DNA from: CAZPYD01 sp964590835
GTDB lineage: Bacteria; Patescibacteriota; Minisyncoccia; JAHISW01; Tagabacteraceae
Direction: 5' to 3'
Length of the DNA stretch: 25,734 nt
Assembly: GCA_964590835.1 (NCBI GenBank)
Contig: CAZPYD010000010.1
Span: 1-25,734, forward strand
Shown here: piece after piece, positions 6,927-13,501 of the stretch
Position numbering within the stretch: the stretch's first letter is position 1
Layout of the letters: each line of letters begins with the position of its first letter
Position numbers and translations under genes: made by a program
The notes under the pieces: generated by a model
What the model was told of the DNA's origin: nothing
Database searches by the model: none
What the model saw: the letters and a program-made list of their open reading frames with translations, nothing else

Positions 6927-6963
6927 CTGAAAAGAAAAATCAAAACCCACTACCCCCAAGAAA

Positions 6964-6992
6964 CACAAAAGCCTCGCAAGCGAGGTTTTTGT
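6964..6992 (-). terminator. Terminator of the pentose phosphate operon
   Basis: Stem CCTCGC (6972-6977), loop AA, GCGAGG (6980-6985), extended by ACAAAAG/TTTTTGT. T-rich on both strands, so it can work in both directions. It lies about 125 bp beyond the PfkB stop codon; the DNA between holds only a weak ATTCTC/GAGAAT hairpin near 7010-7028. Confidence 0.7.
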
Positions 6993-7115
6993 GCAGACAT
7001 AGTAAGTGATTCTCAATAAAGAGAATACACCCATATGATTAATATATAGCAAATTTTTAAATAAAAGTCAACCCTGTAGTAGAATTTCAAATTTTAAAAT
7101 AAAAATATTCTTCCT

Positions 7116-8102
7116 TTAGTTTATTTTTTTCACAATCACTTTTTCCCATGGGCCCCAGTCGCCTTTTTTAAGCAAACCTCTCGCAGCACCCATTTCCTGC
7201 AAAACTCCTGTGGCATTGGCTGTACCTAATTGTATCGCGTGTTCTATGTCGCCTTTTTCCATATATCCAGCAGTAAAAGCAGAACCAAACGCATCACCCG
7301 CCCCCGTCCTATCCACCATTTCTGATTCTGGAATACCGGCAGTATATCTATTTTTACCATCTGACACCATAACACCATCCGGGCCTTTGGTCATTACGGC
7401 AATTCCTTTTACCATTTCGTCTAACTTTTCAAAAATTTTATCTTCTTCGTTAAAATCAACACCTGTTAGCCTGGCACATTCTTCTTGATTTAAAATCAAA
7501 ATATCAATTTTATCCAACATACCACGAAGTTCATCTGCTCCTGTTGTAAGCTGTGTATCACCAGCCGGGTTTACGGCTACTTTTATGTTATTTTCGGCAG
7601 CGTAATCCACAATCGGCCCTAGTAGTTTGTGGCTTTCGCTAGACAAAGATCCGGCATAAAACCATTTTGCCTTGAGCTTGTCGAAGGGTATATCTTCTTT
7701 TTTATAAAAATGACAAGCACCTTCTTTTTTTAGAATGCTTCGGCCCACTTCAGGCAAAGACAAGATTAGAGAAAAAGCAGTAGGATATTCTTCCATCTCT
7801 TTTGTTAGATCAAGCAAAACTCCATTTTGCTCCAATTCTTCTTTTACCCCTTTGGCAGGCAGGTCATTTCCAATTCCTCCCAAAAAACTAGTTTTGAGAC
7901 CTTGTCTTGCAAATGTAACGGCGGCGTTTGTGCCTGTGCCACCCATGGCAAAAAGGATCTTATCCATAAACATCTTTGAGCCCAAAGGAACACAAAGACC
8001 TTTTTTAGTGATAAATTTTTCGCTATCTATTTCTTTTAACTCTCCACTACTCATAAAAAGATCTTGAGTAGCTGAGCCAAGTGTAACTACATCGTATTCC
8101 AT
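7116..8102 (-). CDS. PfkB family sugar/nucleoside kinase (ribokinase-like)
   Basis: Cytosolic ATP-dependent kinase of the ribokinase/adenosine kinase superfamily, 328 residues, the usual length. N-terminal substrate motif GGTGTNAAVTFARQG (54-68), then FLGGIGND (73-80), NPAGD, a C-terminal signature DRTGAGDAFGSAF (264-276) with catalytic base Asp270. The ATG at 8102 follows the transketolase stop by two bases, making it the last gene of the operon. Substrate cannot be read from sequence; with an epimerase-like protein and transketolase as partners, a pentose, fructose-6-phosphate or nucleoside are the best guesses. Residues about 139-144 (PFDKLK) are encoded by a CCTTCGACAAGCTCAAGG-type word that looks like a dispersed repeat. 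Confidence 0.93.
   Translation of the reverse strand: MEYDVVTLGSATQDLFMSSGELKEIDSEKFITKKGLCVPLGSKMFMDKILFAMGGTGTNAAVTFARQGLKTSFLGGIGNDLPAKGVKEELEQNGVLLDLTKEMEEYPTAFSLILSLPEVGRSILKKEGACHFYKKEDIPFDKLKAKWFYAGSLSSESHKLLGPIVDYAAENNIKVAVNPAGDTQLTTGADELRGMLDKIDILILNQEECARLTGVDFNEEDKIFEKLDEMVKGIAVMTKGPDGVMVSDGKNRYTAGIPESEMVDRTGAGDAFGSAFTAGYMEKGDIEHAIQLGTANATGVLQEMGAARGLLKKGDWGPWEKVIVKKIN
7670..7688. repeat. CCTTCGACAAGCTCAAGG-type word inside the PfkB gene
   Basis: Plus strand CCTTGAGCTTGTCGAAGGG, a partially palindromic word (CCTT...AAGG with AGCTT inside). From memory, nearly identical words recur as short dispersed repeats in diverse bacterial genomes. Here it is in frame and encodes PFDKLK. Only one copy is visible in this window, so its repeat status is recalled, not shown. 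Confidence 0.4.
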
Positions 8103-8104
8103 AT

Positions 8105-9100
8105 TTATTTTCTCTCTAAAACTTTTTTAATTGCCTCTTTGATATTTTCAACCCCCATTCCAAATTTCTCTATCAATTCTTCTGGTTCGCCAGATTCACC
8201 AAATCTATCTTGAACCCCAACAAATTCCATAGGAACAGGATTATTTTTTGCTAACACTTCAGCAACAGCAGAACCTAAACCACCGCTAATTTGATGCTCC
8301 TCTACTGTAACAACTGCGCCCGATTTCTCTGCTCTCTCATTAATGGTTTTTTCATCAATCGGCTTAATTGTGTGATTATTTATAACCTCAGCTTTTATTC
8401 CTTCTTTCTCTAGTTCACTCGCAGCCAAAATAGAATTATAGACTAATGGACCACAAGCTATTACTGATACCTCGGCTTCTCCCTCACTTGGCTCATAAAA
8501 AATCTCTGCCTTACCTATTTCAAATGGAGTATCTTCTGTGGTAAAAACCGGAGTTTTTTCACGAGCAAATCTTAAGTAAGCAGGACCTTTATATTTCGCT
8601 ACTGCCAAAGTAGCCTTTTTGGTTTCAATCGAATCACATGGTACAAGCACAATCATGTTTGGAATAACTCTGGTTATAGCAATATCTTCAATTGCTTGAT
8701 GGGTAGCCCCGTCAGGCCCCACAGAAACACCGGCATGTGCACCCGCTATCTTAACATTGGAATCGTTATAACAAATCGTTGTTCTTATTTGTTCCCAGTT
8801 TCTTCCTGGAGAAAACATTGCATAAGAAGATATAAAAGGAACCTTACCCATAGCTGACATGCCAGCTGCAAGGCTCGCCATGTTTTGCTCGCCTATTCCC
8901 ATTTGCACAAATCTTTCAGGAAATTCGTCTTTAAACATTTTACTTCGAGTAGAATCTGAAAGATCGGCGCAAAGCGCTACAACATTTTCATCCTCTTTAC
9001 CAGCTTGGACCAAACCATCCCCGTAACCATTACGAGTTGGGAGTTGCACTAACTTATCTTTTTCAAGTAAATTTTCAACTAAATTTATTTTTTTATTCAT
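8105..9100 (-). CDS. tkt: Transketolase, C-terminal subunit (pyrimidine-binding + C-terminal domains)
   Basis: Second half of a split transketolase, 331 residues. It carries the pyrimidine-binding domain with the catalytic Glu in MGIGEQNMASLAAGMSA, then SSYAMFSPGRNWEQIR, HAGVSVGPDGATHQAIEDIA, and a C-terminal domain with EEHQISGGLGSAVAEVLA. With the N-terminal subunit it would transfer two-carbon ketol units between sugar phosphates, needing thiamine diphosphate and Mg2+. The ATG (9100) overlaps the N-terminal subunit's stop by eight bases (ATGAATAA), strong evidence for coupled synthesis of two chains in equal amounts. Split forms are known in archaea and some bacteria, and related domain pairs occur in 1-deoxyxylulose-5-phosphate synthase, but the conserved segments and the neighbours fit transketolase. 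Confidence 0.95.
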   Translation of the reverse strand: MNKKINLVENLLEKDKLVQLPTRNGYGDGLVQAGKEDENVVALCADLSDSTRSKMFKDEFPERFVQMGIGEQNMASLAAGMSAMGKVPFISSYAMFSPGRNWEQIRTTICYNDSNVKIAGAHAGVSVGPDGATHQAIEDIAITRVIPNMIVLVPCDSIETKKATLAVAKYKGPAYLRFAREKTPVFTTEDTPFEIGKAEIFYEPSEGEAEVSVIACGPLVYNSILAASELEKEGIKAEVINNHTIKPIDEKTINERAEKSGAVVTVEEHQISGGLGSAVAEVLAKNNPVPMEFVGVQDRFGESGEPEELIEKFGMGVENIKEAIKKVLERK

Positions 9101-9980
9101 GTTCGCTTTTTATTTTACCCTGTAAAGTCCTTAATTGTTTTAAAGCCTCTTTTGCCTCTTCCGGCTGCGGCGATTTTCCATGCCAAGAAAATTCTCTCTC
9201 CATGAAATCCACGCCCTTACCTGGGATAGTATTGGCAATTATCATTGAAGGTTTGTTAAATACTGCTTTGCATTTTTCTACGGTTGAAACAAACTCTTCC
9301 ATATCGTGGCCGTTTATTTCTTCAACATGCCAACCAAAAGTTTCGAATTTATCTTTTAGTGGTTCAAGTGGCATAATATCCTCGGTAAACCCGTCAATTT
9401 GAATATTGTTTCTATCTATAACACCAATAAGATTGTAAATTTTTTCTCTACCAGCAAGCATTGCCGCCTCCCAAATTTGGCCGCAATCAAGCTCGCCATC
9501 TCCCAAAAGACAGTATATCCACGAAGGTGCGTCTGGTTTTTCTCCTTCTTTTTCTTTATCAATATCCATTCTCATTGCCAAAGCCATACCAATCGCCTGA
9601 GAAAGCCCAGAACCCAAAGGACCCGAACTAGTTTCTAATCCAGGGAGCATGGTCCTATGAGGGTGACCCTGTAGCCGTGTTCCATATTTACGAAGAGTCA
9701 TTATTTCTTCCATCGGGAAATATCCAGCATGCGCCATAGCCGTATACATCACAGGACAAACATGCCCATTAGACAAAACAAGCCTATCCCTTTCTTCCCA
9801 ATCTGGATTTTTAGGATCGTGTTTTAATACCTCAAAATAAAGCGCAGTAAAAATATCCGCCATACCCAGTGGTCCAGCCGAGTGACCAGACTTTGCTTCA
9901 ACAAGCATCTTAATAGTATCTTGGCGAATATCGTTCGCCTTCTCTTCTAAAAATTTTATTTTTTCGTCTGTTAAATGCAT
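9093..9980 (-). CDS. tkt: Transketolase, N-terminal subunit (thiamine diphosphate-binding)
   Basis: First half of the split transketolase, 295 residues. It begins with a helical segment, then EAKSGHSAGPLGMADIFTALYF, GHPHRTMLPGLETSSGPLGSG, and the thiamine diphosphate/Mg2+ motif LLGDGELDCGQIWEAA...IGVIDRNNIQIDG (about 157-195). The His in SGHSAG and GHPH corresponds to conserved substrate/cofactor contacts in transketolases. The ATG at 9980 is 16 nt after the epimerase-like stop. It needs the C-terminal chain encoded immediately downstream to be active. Full-length fused enzymes are about 620-660 residues; 295 + 331 matches that sum, so nothing is missing. Confidence 0.95.
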   Translation of the reverse strand: MHLTDEKIKFLEEKANDIRQDTIKMLVEAKSGHSAGPLGMADIFTALYFEVLKHDPKNPDWEERDRLVLSNGHVCPVMYTAMAHAGYFPMEEIMTLRKYGTRLQGHPHRTMLPGLETSSGPLGSGLSQAIGMALAMRMDIDKEKEGEKPDAPSWIYCLLGDGELDCGQIWEAAMLAGREKIYNLIGVIDRNNIQIDGFTEDIMPLEPLKDKFETFGWHVEEINGHDMEEFVSTVEKCKAVFNKPSMIIANTIPGKGVDFMEREFSWHGKSPQPEEAKEALKQLRTLQGKIKSEHE

Positions 9981-9996
9981 GATAATAATTTAATGA

Positions 9997-10623
9997 TTAA
10001 ACTTGTTCTAATTCTTTTATTTTTTCTTTTATATTGTCACTTTTGAAAACATAAGACGCAGATGCAACCAGGTCCGCTCCAGCTTCTTTGCATTTTTTAG
10101 CGACTTCTTTGTTTACTCCGCCATCTACCTCAATTATAGCAGACGGGCAATTATTTTTTAAATCACTTATTTTTTCTAAACAATCTTCTATAAACTCTTG
10201 ACTGGGTAAACCAGGATATACTGACAAAATCTGAAACATATCCACCTTACCACAAAATGGCATTAATTGAGTCCATGGGGTATCAGGACCAATAGCTATG
10301 GCCACATCTTTACCTGCATCTCGACATTTTTTAATAACAAAATAAGGATCCTTGCTAGCCTCCAATTGAAAAATTATTCTTTTTACTGGCTCAATTAGCC
10401 AATTTTCTATCCTATCTTCTATATTATTTATCATCAAATGAACTTCTATATTCAAATCTGTTTCAAGCTGAAGCAAATCACTTGCGTTGTGCCATAGAGT
10501 ATTTTTAGTAAAAGTCCCATCAGCCACGTCTATTTGAATAAAACCATCAAAACCCTCAATCATTTTTAATCGATTTTTTATTTCCTCAAAAGATGTTGAA
10601 TTTATTGTTGGAACTACTTTCAT
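9997..10623 (-). CDS. Ribulose-phosphate 3-epimerase-like TIM-barrel protein (divergent)
   Basis: A 208-residue protein that follows the ribulose-phosphate 3-epimerase pattern: IDVADGTFTKN (31-41), EVHLMI (60-65), SVYPGLPSQEFIE (134-146), EVDGGVN (165-171). The two catalytic Asp (Asp32, Asp167) and the His of VHLM (His62) are kept. One metal ligand is not: the His two residues before the first Asp (H-x-D in E. coli Rpe) is Gln30, and the N-terminal PSILSADF is PTINSTSF. Activity, metal use or substrate may therefore differ. It is first in the operon with both transketolase subunits and a sugar kinase, which supports a pentose phosphate role. The ATG at 10623 is exactly six bases after a TATAAT box; no Shine-Dalgarno, so probably leaderless. 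Confidence 0.85.
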   Translation of the reverse strand: MKVVPTINSTSFEEIKNRLKMIEGFDGFIQIDVADGTFTKNTLWHNASDLLQLETDLNIEVHLMINNIEDRIENWLIEPVKRIIFQLEASKDPYFVIKKCRDAGKDVAIAIGPDTPWTQLMPFCGKVDMFQILSVYPGLPSQEFIEDCLEKISDLKNNCPSAIIEVDGGVNKEVAKKCKEAGADLVASASYVFKSDNIKEKIKELEQV

Positions 10624-10629
10624 TTTTTT

Positions 10630-10657
10630 ATTATACCAAAAAATAATTCTTGCACAA
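10630..10657 (-). promoter_or_regulatory. Promoter of the pentose phosphate operon
   Basis: Minus-strand -35 TTGTGC (10652-10657), 16-bp spacer, -10 TATAAT (10630-10635). The ATG at 10623 is six bases after the -10 box, so transcription should start at or next to the start codon. Confidence 0.65.
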
Positions 10658-10687
10658 AAAAAGAGGCTTCTTTAAAGAAGCCTCTTT
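10655..10687 (-). terminator. Rho-independent terminator of the NlpC/P60-like gene
   Basis: Perfect 14-bp self-complementary arms (AAAGAGGCTTCTTT at 10660-10673 with its complement at 10674-10687), followed on the minus strand by a run of seven T. It lies 35 bp beyond the stop at 10722 and just upstream of the next operon's promoter. Confidence 0.85.
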
Positions 10688-10721
10688 CGCAAAAATTAAC
10701 AAAGATAAAAGATATACAACA

Positions 10722-11198
10722 CTATCCAAGCTCCAAAAAAGGATGACAATAAACCCGCAAAATCCTTCTATCGCCATTATAATTTGCATGATGCTCTGCC
10801 GGAACAAATTCTGGACTATTGCTTACAGCCCTAGTATTACCTATATAAAAGCCTGTATGTGGGTGTTTTTCCCCATCCAATGCTAATTTAGGTTCCCAGA
10901 CCAAAATCGATCCGAACTGCCAAAAAAATTCCTGATTTTCTTTTTCAATAAACCAGCCCGCTTTCTTTAATAATTTTTCAAGTCTTGATACAGTAACACA
11001 ACCACACTCAATAAGATTAAATTTTTCTAAAACGGAAGAAACAAAAAAAGCGCAAGAAAATTTACCTCCATCACAAACATCAACCAGCTCACCTTTTTTA
11101 TTTCTAAAAAAACAATTCTGAAACATCTTACTACCTACACTGTTTTTAATCATTGCCAAATAGGTCTCTTTTAAATCAATAGTTAATTTATTGGTCAT
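10722..11198 (-). CDS. NlpC/P60-like cysteine hydrolase, uncharacterised
   Basis: A 158-residue single-domain protein with a papain-like arrangement: a probable catalytic Cys49 at the start of a helix in DGGKFSCAFFVSSVL, a central strand GSILVWEP, and a His pair in KHPHTGFYIGN (His112, His114), followed by AVSNS, which resembles the third polar position of NlpC/P60 and CHAP folds. Such enzymes usually cleave peptide bonds in peptidoglycan. There is no signal peptide or membrane anchor, so export is unclear and a cytoplasmic role is possible. GAGGT lies six to ten bases before the ATG. It stands alone with its own terminator and is divergent from the DUF5652 gene. Confidence 0.75.
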   Translation of the reverse strand: MTNKLTIDLKETYLAMIKNSVGSKMFQNCFFRNKKGELVDVCDGGKFSCAFFVSSVLEKFNLIECGCVTVSRLEKLLKKAGWFIEKENQEFFWQFGSILVWEPKLALDGEKHPHTGFYIGNTRAVSNSPEFVPAEHHANYNGDRRILRVYCHPFLELG

Positions 11199-11334
11199 TT
11201 TTTACCTCTTTTTTATTGATTTTTTAAACTACAAATATAAAATAAAAATAACAGAATAAATTCTATTTCGCAACTATTAAAAATTATAGTATAGTGTAAT
11301 ATATAAAAAGATATTAAAATTAAAAAAAATAAAT

Positions 11335-11553
11335 ATGGAACAACTTATTTTAGAAAATTCTTGGATTTTATTAATATTGGCAGTTTGGGTTTTGCCATGG
11401 AAGGGTGTTGCTATGTGGAAAGCAGCCAGGCTCGGACACAAATGGTGGTTTATTGCGATACTAATACTAAATACTTTGGCGCTACTTGAAATTTTTTACA
11501 TTTTCTTTATCGCCCGCAAAAAGACAACCGATATTACAAAATCAAATGACTAA
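11335..11553 (+). CDS. DUF5652-type small membrane protein
   Basis: A 72-residue protein with two hydrophobic segments (about 9-20 and 39-58) separated by the conserved PWKGVAMWKAARLGHKWWFI, which I recognise as DUF5652, a family common in the Candidate Phyla Radiation. The C-terminus is short, basic and predicted cytoplasmic. The function is unknown; an effect on membrane or secretion components is speculation. No Shine-Dalgarno is visible before the ATG. Its stop codon is part of the left arm of the following terminator hairpin. The 136-bp gap to the divergent upstream gene is very AT-rich and holds possible TATAGT/TATAAT-like boxes only. Confidence 0.85.
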   Translation: MEQLILENSWILLILAVWVLPWKGVAMWKAARLGHKWWFIAILILNTLALLEIFYIFFIARKKTTDITKSND

Positions 11554-11591
11554 AATAAATGGCTCACATATGTGGGCCATTTATTTTAAAA
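11552..11591 (+). terminator. Terminator of the DUF5652 gene
   Basis: Arms AAAATAAATGGC (11552-11563) and GCCATTTATTTT (11576-11587) with an inner CACATATGTG palindrome. The hairpin includes the stop codon and ends in T-rich sequence. Confidence 0.75.
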
Positions 11592-11599
11592 ACCCTTAA

Positions 11600-11649
11600 C
11601 CATACAAAAACAAACGCCTCGATGTATTGAGGCATTTGTTTTTGTATGG
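11600..11649. repeat. Long hairpin beside a tRNA-Ser 3'-end copy
   Basis: 21-nt arms (11600-11620, 11629-11649) with a single mismatch and an 8-nt loop GATGTATT. Two bases further begins a copy of the tRNA-Ser 3' end, just as the true tRNA 3' end is next to the hairpin at 11797-11841. I read it as the terminator of a lost tRNA copy or as one end of a palindromic element. Confidence 0.7.
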
Positions 11650-11651
11650 TT

Positions 11652-11792
11652 GGAGGCGAGAGGATTCGGTCGGGAGTCGGCTATTTTTATATTCGTTTTA
11701 CTCATTAAAAATATGCCGCTCACGACCCTGCCTCGGCGACCCTCCGTTCCACTTCGGATGCCCGCCTACGGCTTTCGAATCCTCTCGCTCTC
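11652..11792. repeat. Palindromic segment bounded by tRNA-Ser 3'-end fragments
   Basis: GGAGGCGAGAGGATTCG (11652-11668) is an exact 17-nt copy of the tRNA-Ser 3' end found at 11845-11861. An inverted partial copy, CGAATCCTCTCGC, closes the segment at about 11776-11788. Between them is a second inverted repeat: GGTCGGGAGTCGGCTATTTT (from 11667) pairs with ATTAAAAATATGCCGCTCACGACC ending near 11728, about 19 bp with small bulges; the rest is GC-rich. No credible gene lies here; the 64-codon plus-strand frame is made of repeat sequence. Confidence 0.65.
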
Positions 11793-11796
11793 AAAA

Positions 11797-11841
11797 TAGT
11801 AAAATAAAAGACGTCCATTAAGGACGTCTTTTATTTTACTA
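11797..11841 (-). terminator. Terminator hairpin of tRNA-Ser
   Basis: Perfect 20-bp arms (11797-11816, 11822-11841) with loop ATTAA; inner GACGTCC/GGACGTC then TTTTATTTT on the minus strand. It starts three bases beyond the tRNA discriminator base. Confidence 0.85.
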
Positions 11842-11843
11842 TG

Positions 11844-11930
11844 CGGAGGCGAGAGGATTCGAACCCCTGGTACCTGTTAAGGCACTCCGGTTTTCAAGAC
11901 CGGTGCATTCGTCCGCTCTGCCACGCCTCC
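11844..11930 (-). tRNA. tRNA-Ser (anticodon UGA)
   Basis: Minus-strand acceptor stem GGAGGCG (starting at 11930) pairs with CGCCTCC, and the discriminator is G at 11844. The anticodon stem CCGGT/ACCGG holds the loop CTTGAAA, anticodon TGA. A long variable arm (GTGCCTTAACAGGTAC) is typical of type II tRNA-Ser. The T arm is CAGGGGTTCGAATCCTCT-like. CCA is not encoded, so it must be added after transcription. About 87 nt. Confidence 0.95.
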
Positions 11931-11981
11931 TACTAACTAATTATTGCTATTTTAGTTTATTTCTCAAATTTTGCAATGCCA

Positions 11982-12350
11982 CTAAAAACTCAGTTGCAAA
12001 GCGCGGCTAGCTTCACCACGAGTCCCTTTTGATATTATAGTATCAACACCATTATAGCTAGAAACATAACTAATGTTATAAGTGGCATTAATAGTATCAG
12101 AATTTGACCCGCCCCCCAGCGTATCACAATTTGTGCCTATACCCTTTCTTATTTGATATAAACACTTCTCAGCCCCTGCATCAGCAGCATAAAAAGCGGC
12201 CACAGATTCTCCTGCTTGCCTTGATAATTTTACTTGCTGAAACATTAAAAAAGCGATCCCGCTTCCTATTACAAAAAGTATATTTAAAACCATAATAGAC
12301 ATAATTATAGAAACCGCCCCCTCATTCTTATTTGTTTTAAATTTTTTCAT
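11982..12350 (-). CDS. PilX-like type IV pilus minor component
   Basis: A 122-residue protein with a short basic N-terminus (MKKFKTNKNEG), a single long hydrophobic helix (AVSIIMSIMVLNILFVIGSGIAFLMF, about 12-37) and then FYAADAGAEKCLYQIRKG, a segment typical of PilX/GspK-type N-terminal domains, in which an AADAGAE motif follows the helix. The C-terminal part is short and beta-rich with one further Cys. It lacks the Glu at position 5 of classical pilins, as expected for tip-type minor pilins. It is the last of four pilin-like genes in one direction, 29 nt after the previous stop. It probably helps to start or cap pilus assembly, which is inference from the family. Confidence 0.8.
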   Translation of the reverse strand: MKKFKTNKNEGAVSIIMSIMVLNILFVIGSGIAFLMFQQVKLSRQAGESVAAFYAADAGAEKCLYQIRKGIGTNCDTLGGGSNSDTINATYNISYVSSYNGVDTIISKGTRGEASRALQLSF

Positions 12351-12378
12351 CCCGTTAGAGATTAGCTAATAAAATTTA

Positions 12379-12873
12379 TTACCTTGTAGATAGACTGGTC
12401 TGTAGATAAATATCTCTCTCTTCTTCCGACTTACCCCCTGTTGATTCTGCTTTCATTACAACAGTAACAACAGAATGGGTTGGTAGGGTGTATTCTCTCA
12501 CATAAAAACGACCTGTTAAATCAATATTATCTGGACTTATATACTGCCCCTCTCTTAAGAGTCTTTTGCTGCTATCGTCAAAAAAATAATCAATAGTTCC
12601 TCTATAATTACTTACACTTAAACTTTTTCCATTTGGTGAAATAGAAACTATAGAACTAACACGAATTTCTTTTGCCACCGATTCCAAAATGAATCGCCCT
12701 GGTTCATGTATACTTTGCAAAGAATGAACAATTCTCTGAGTTTTAGCAACCGACAATGAAATCCCAGTTATAACCAAAAGAAGTGTGGTTAAAATAGATA
12801 ACGCAACAATAACCTCAACCAAAGTAAATCCAACATTGCTTTTAAATTTTTTAATAAATTTTTTTATTTTCAT
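12379..12873 (-). CDS. Type IV prepilin-like protein (PilW/GspJ type)
   Basis: 164 residues starting MKIKKFIKKFKSNVG, a basic leader, then the cleavage/methylation site G|FTLVEVIVALSILTTLLLV with Glu at +5 and a hydrophobic helix. The rest is a beta-rich globular domain with EPGRFILESVAKEIR, reminiscent of PilW/GspJ-like minor pilins. I use ATG 12873 because it gives a normal leader; the ATG-less upstream extension to 12918 overlaps the previous gene and adds unlikely residues. The previous gene stops 13 nt before. Prepilin peptidase and the assembly ATPase are not in the window. Cell-surface pilus or pseudopilus component; the exact role is uncertain. Confidence 0.88.
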   Translation of the reverse strand: MKIKKFIKKFKSNVGFTLVEVIVALSILTTLLLVITGISLSVAKTQRIVHSLQSIHEPGRFILESVAKEIRVSSIVSISPNGKSLSVSNYRGTIDYFFDDSSKRLLREGQYISPDNIDLTGRFYVREYTLPTHSVVTVVMKAESTGGKSEEERDIYLQTSLSTR

Positions 12874-12886
12874 TGGATCATAAGAT

Positions 12887-13483
12887 TTATCGCCAATTCC
12901 ACAACCTATCTTCAGCAATTAGATAATGCCAATCACCAGTTCTACCTAGTTGCCATTTTACTTCTACAAAAACTTTAACTTCGTCATTAGATTCTCTAGT
13001 TAGAGTTATCTTTCTATAAAAAGAAGTGTCCGAACCAACACTATATTGATAAAGCATATTTGCTTGATCTAATTTTAAAGGAATTTCCGGAAAAGGACAT
13101 GAAAATAACGAAGTAGAATTATACTCTAAACAATATTCTTGAGAACTACCAACTGGGTGAGTCACTGGTGTTGTGGTGGCGTACCACTCCCAATCTTCCC
13201 AGTTTAAATTAGCAACCCTCACATCTCTCACAATCTCTATCCCCTCTTGCGCTAAACCAGAAGCAACTAATCTCATACGCCCAACATCAGAAGTTTTTAA
13301 AGACATAATAGATAAACTAAAAATAGCCGTTATGCCAACAGCTGCAACAAAAACAGAAACCAAAACACCAATTAAAGAAAAGCCCCTATCCTGTAACATG
13401 CAACCTGTAACATGCAACCTGCGTAAAATTTTTATTAGAAAAATTTTACCGTAATAGTTTATATTATATATTATATGTTTCAT
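12887..13483 (-). CDS. Type IV prepilin-like protein (PilV/GspI type) with unusual N-terminus
   Basis: The conserved part starts DRG|FSLIGVLVSVFVAAVGITAIFSLS, a pilin helix in which the normally conserved Glu at +5 is Gly. It then resembles PilV/GspI minor pilins (ASGLAQEGIEIVRDVRVANL...W), ending in a Trp-rich tail. Two starts are possible. ATG 13483 gives a 33-residue leader encoded partly by a hairpin (13423-13449) and by two tandem 14-nt units (13391-13418); ATG 13399 gives a six-residue leader (MLQDRG) with AGG six bases upstream. I give the longer frame but regard 13399 as about equally likely. It sits second in the pilin operon, 18 nt after the first gene. Losing Glu5 would affect how the subunit joins a pilus. 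Confidence 0.8.
   Translation of the reverse strand: MKHIIYNINYYGKIFLIKILRRLHVTGCMLQDRGFSLIGVLVSVFVAAVGITAIFSLSIMSLKTSDVGRMRLVASGLAQEGIEIVRDVRVANLNWEDWEWYATTTPVTHPVGSSQEYCLEYNSTSLFSCPFPEIPLKLDQANMLYQYSVGSDTSFYRKITLTRESNDEVKVFVEVKWQLGRTGDWHYLIAEDRLWNWR
13391..13418. repeat. Two tandem 14-nt units at the prepilin start
   Basis: CTGTAACATGCAAC occurs twice in immediate succession (13391-13404 and 13405-13418), followed by a partial third unit. It overlaps the possible start codon at 13399 of the second prepilin gene. Confidence 0.85.
13423..13449. repeat. AT-rich hairpin within the prepilin leader region
   Basis: Arms GTAAAATTTTT (13423-13433) and AAAAATTTTAC (13439-13449) pair perfectly around loop ATTAG. 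It directly adjoins the tandem repeat; the two together look like an inserted non-coding unit. Confidence 0.7.
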
Positions 13484-13501
13484 GTTATATGAGGCTTAGT
13501 C

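Noticed and set aside
11627..11821. 64-codon plus-strand frame over the tRNA-derived repeats
   Set aside because: Its residues come from tRNA 3'-end copies and hairpins (for example RREDS from the tRNA T arm); no ribosome site and no protein-like pattern.
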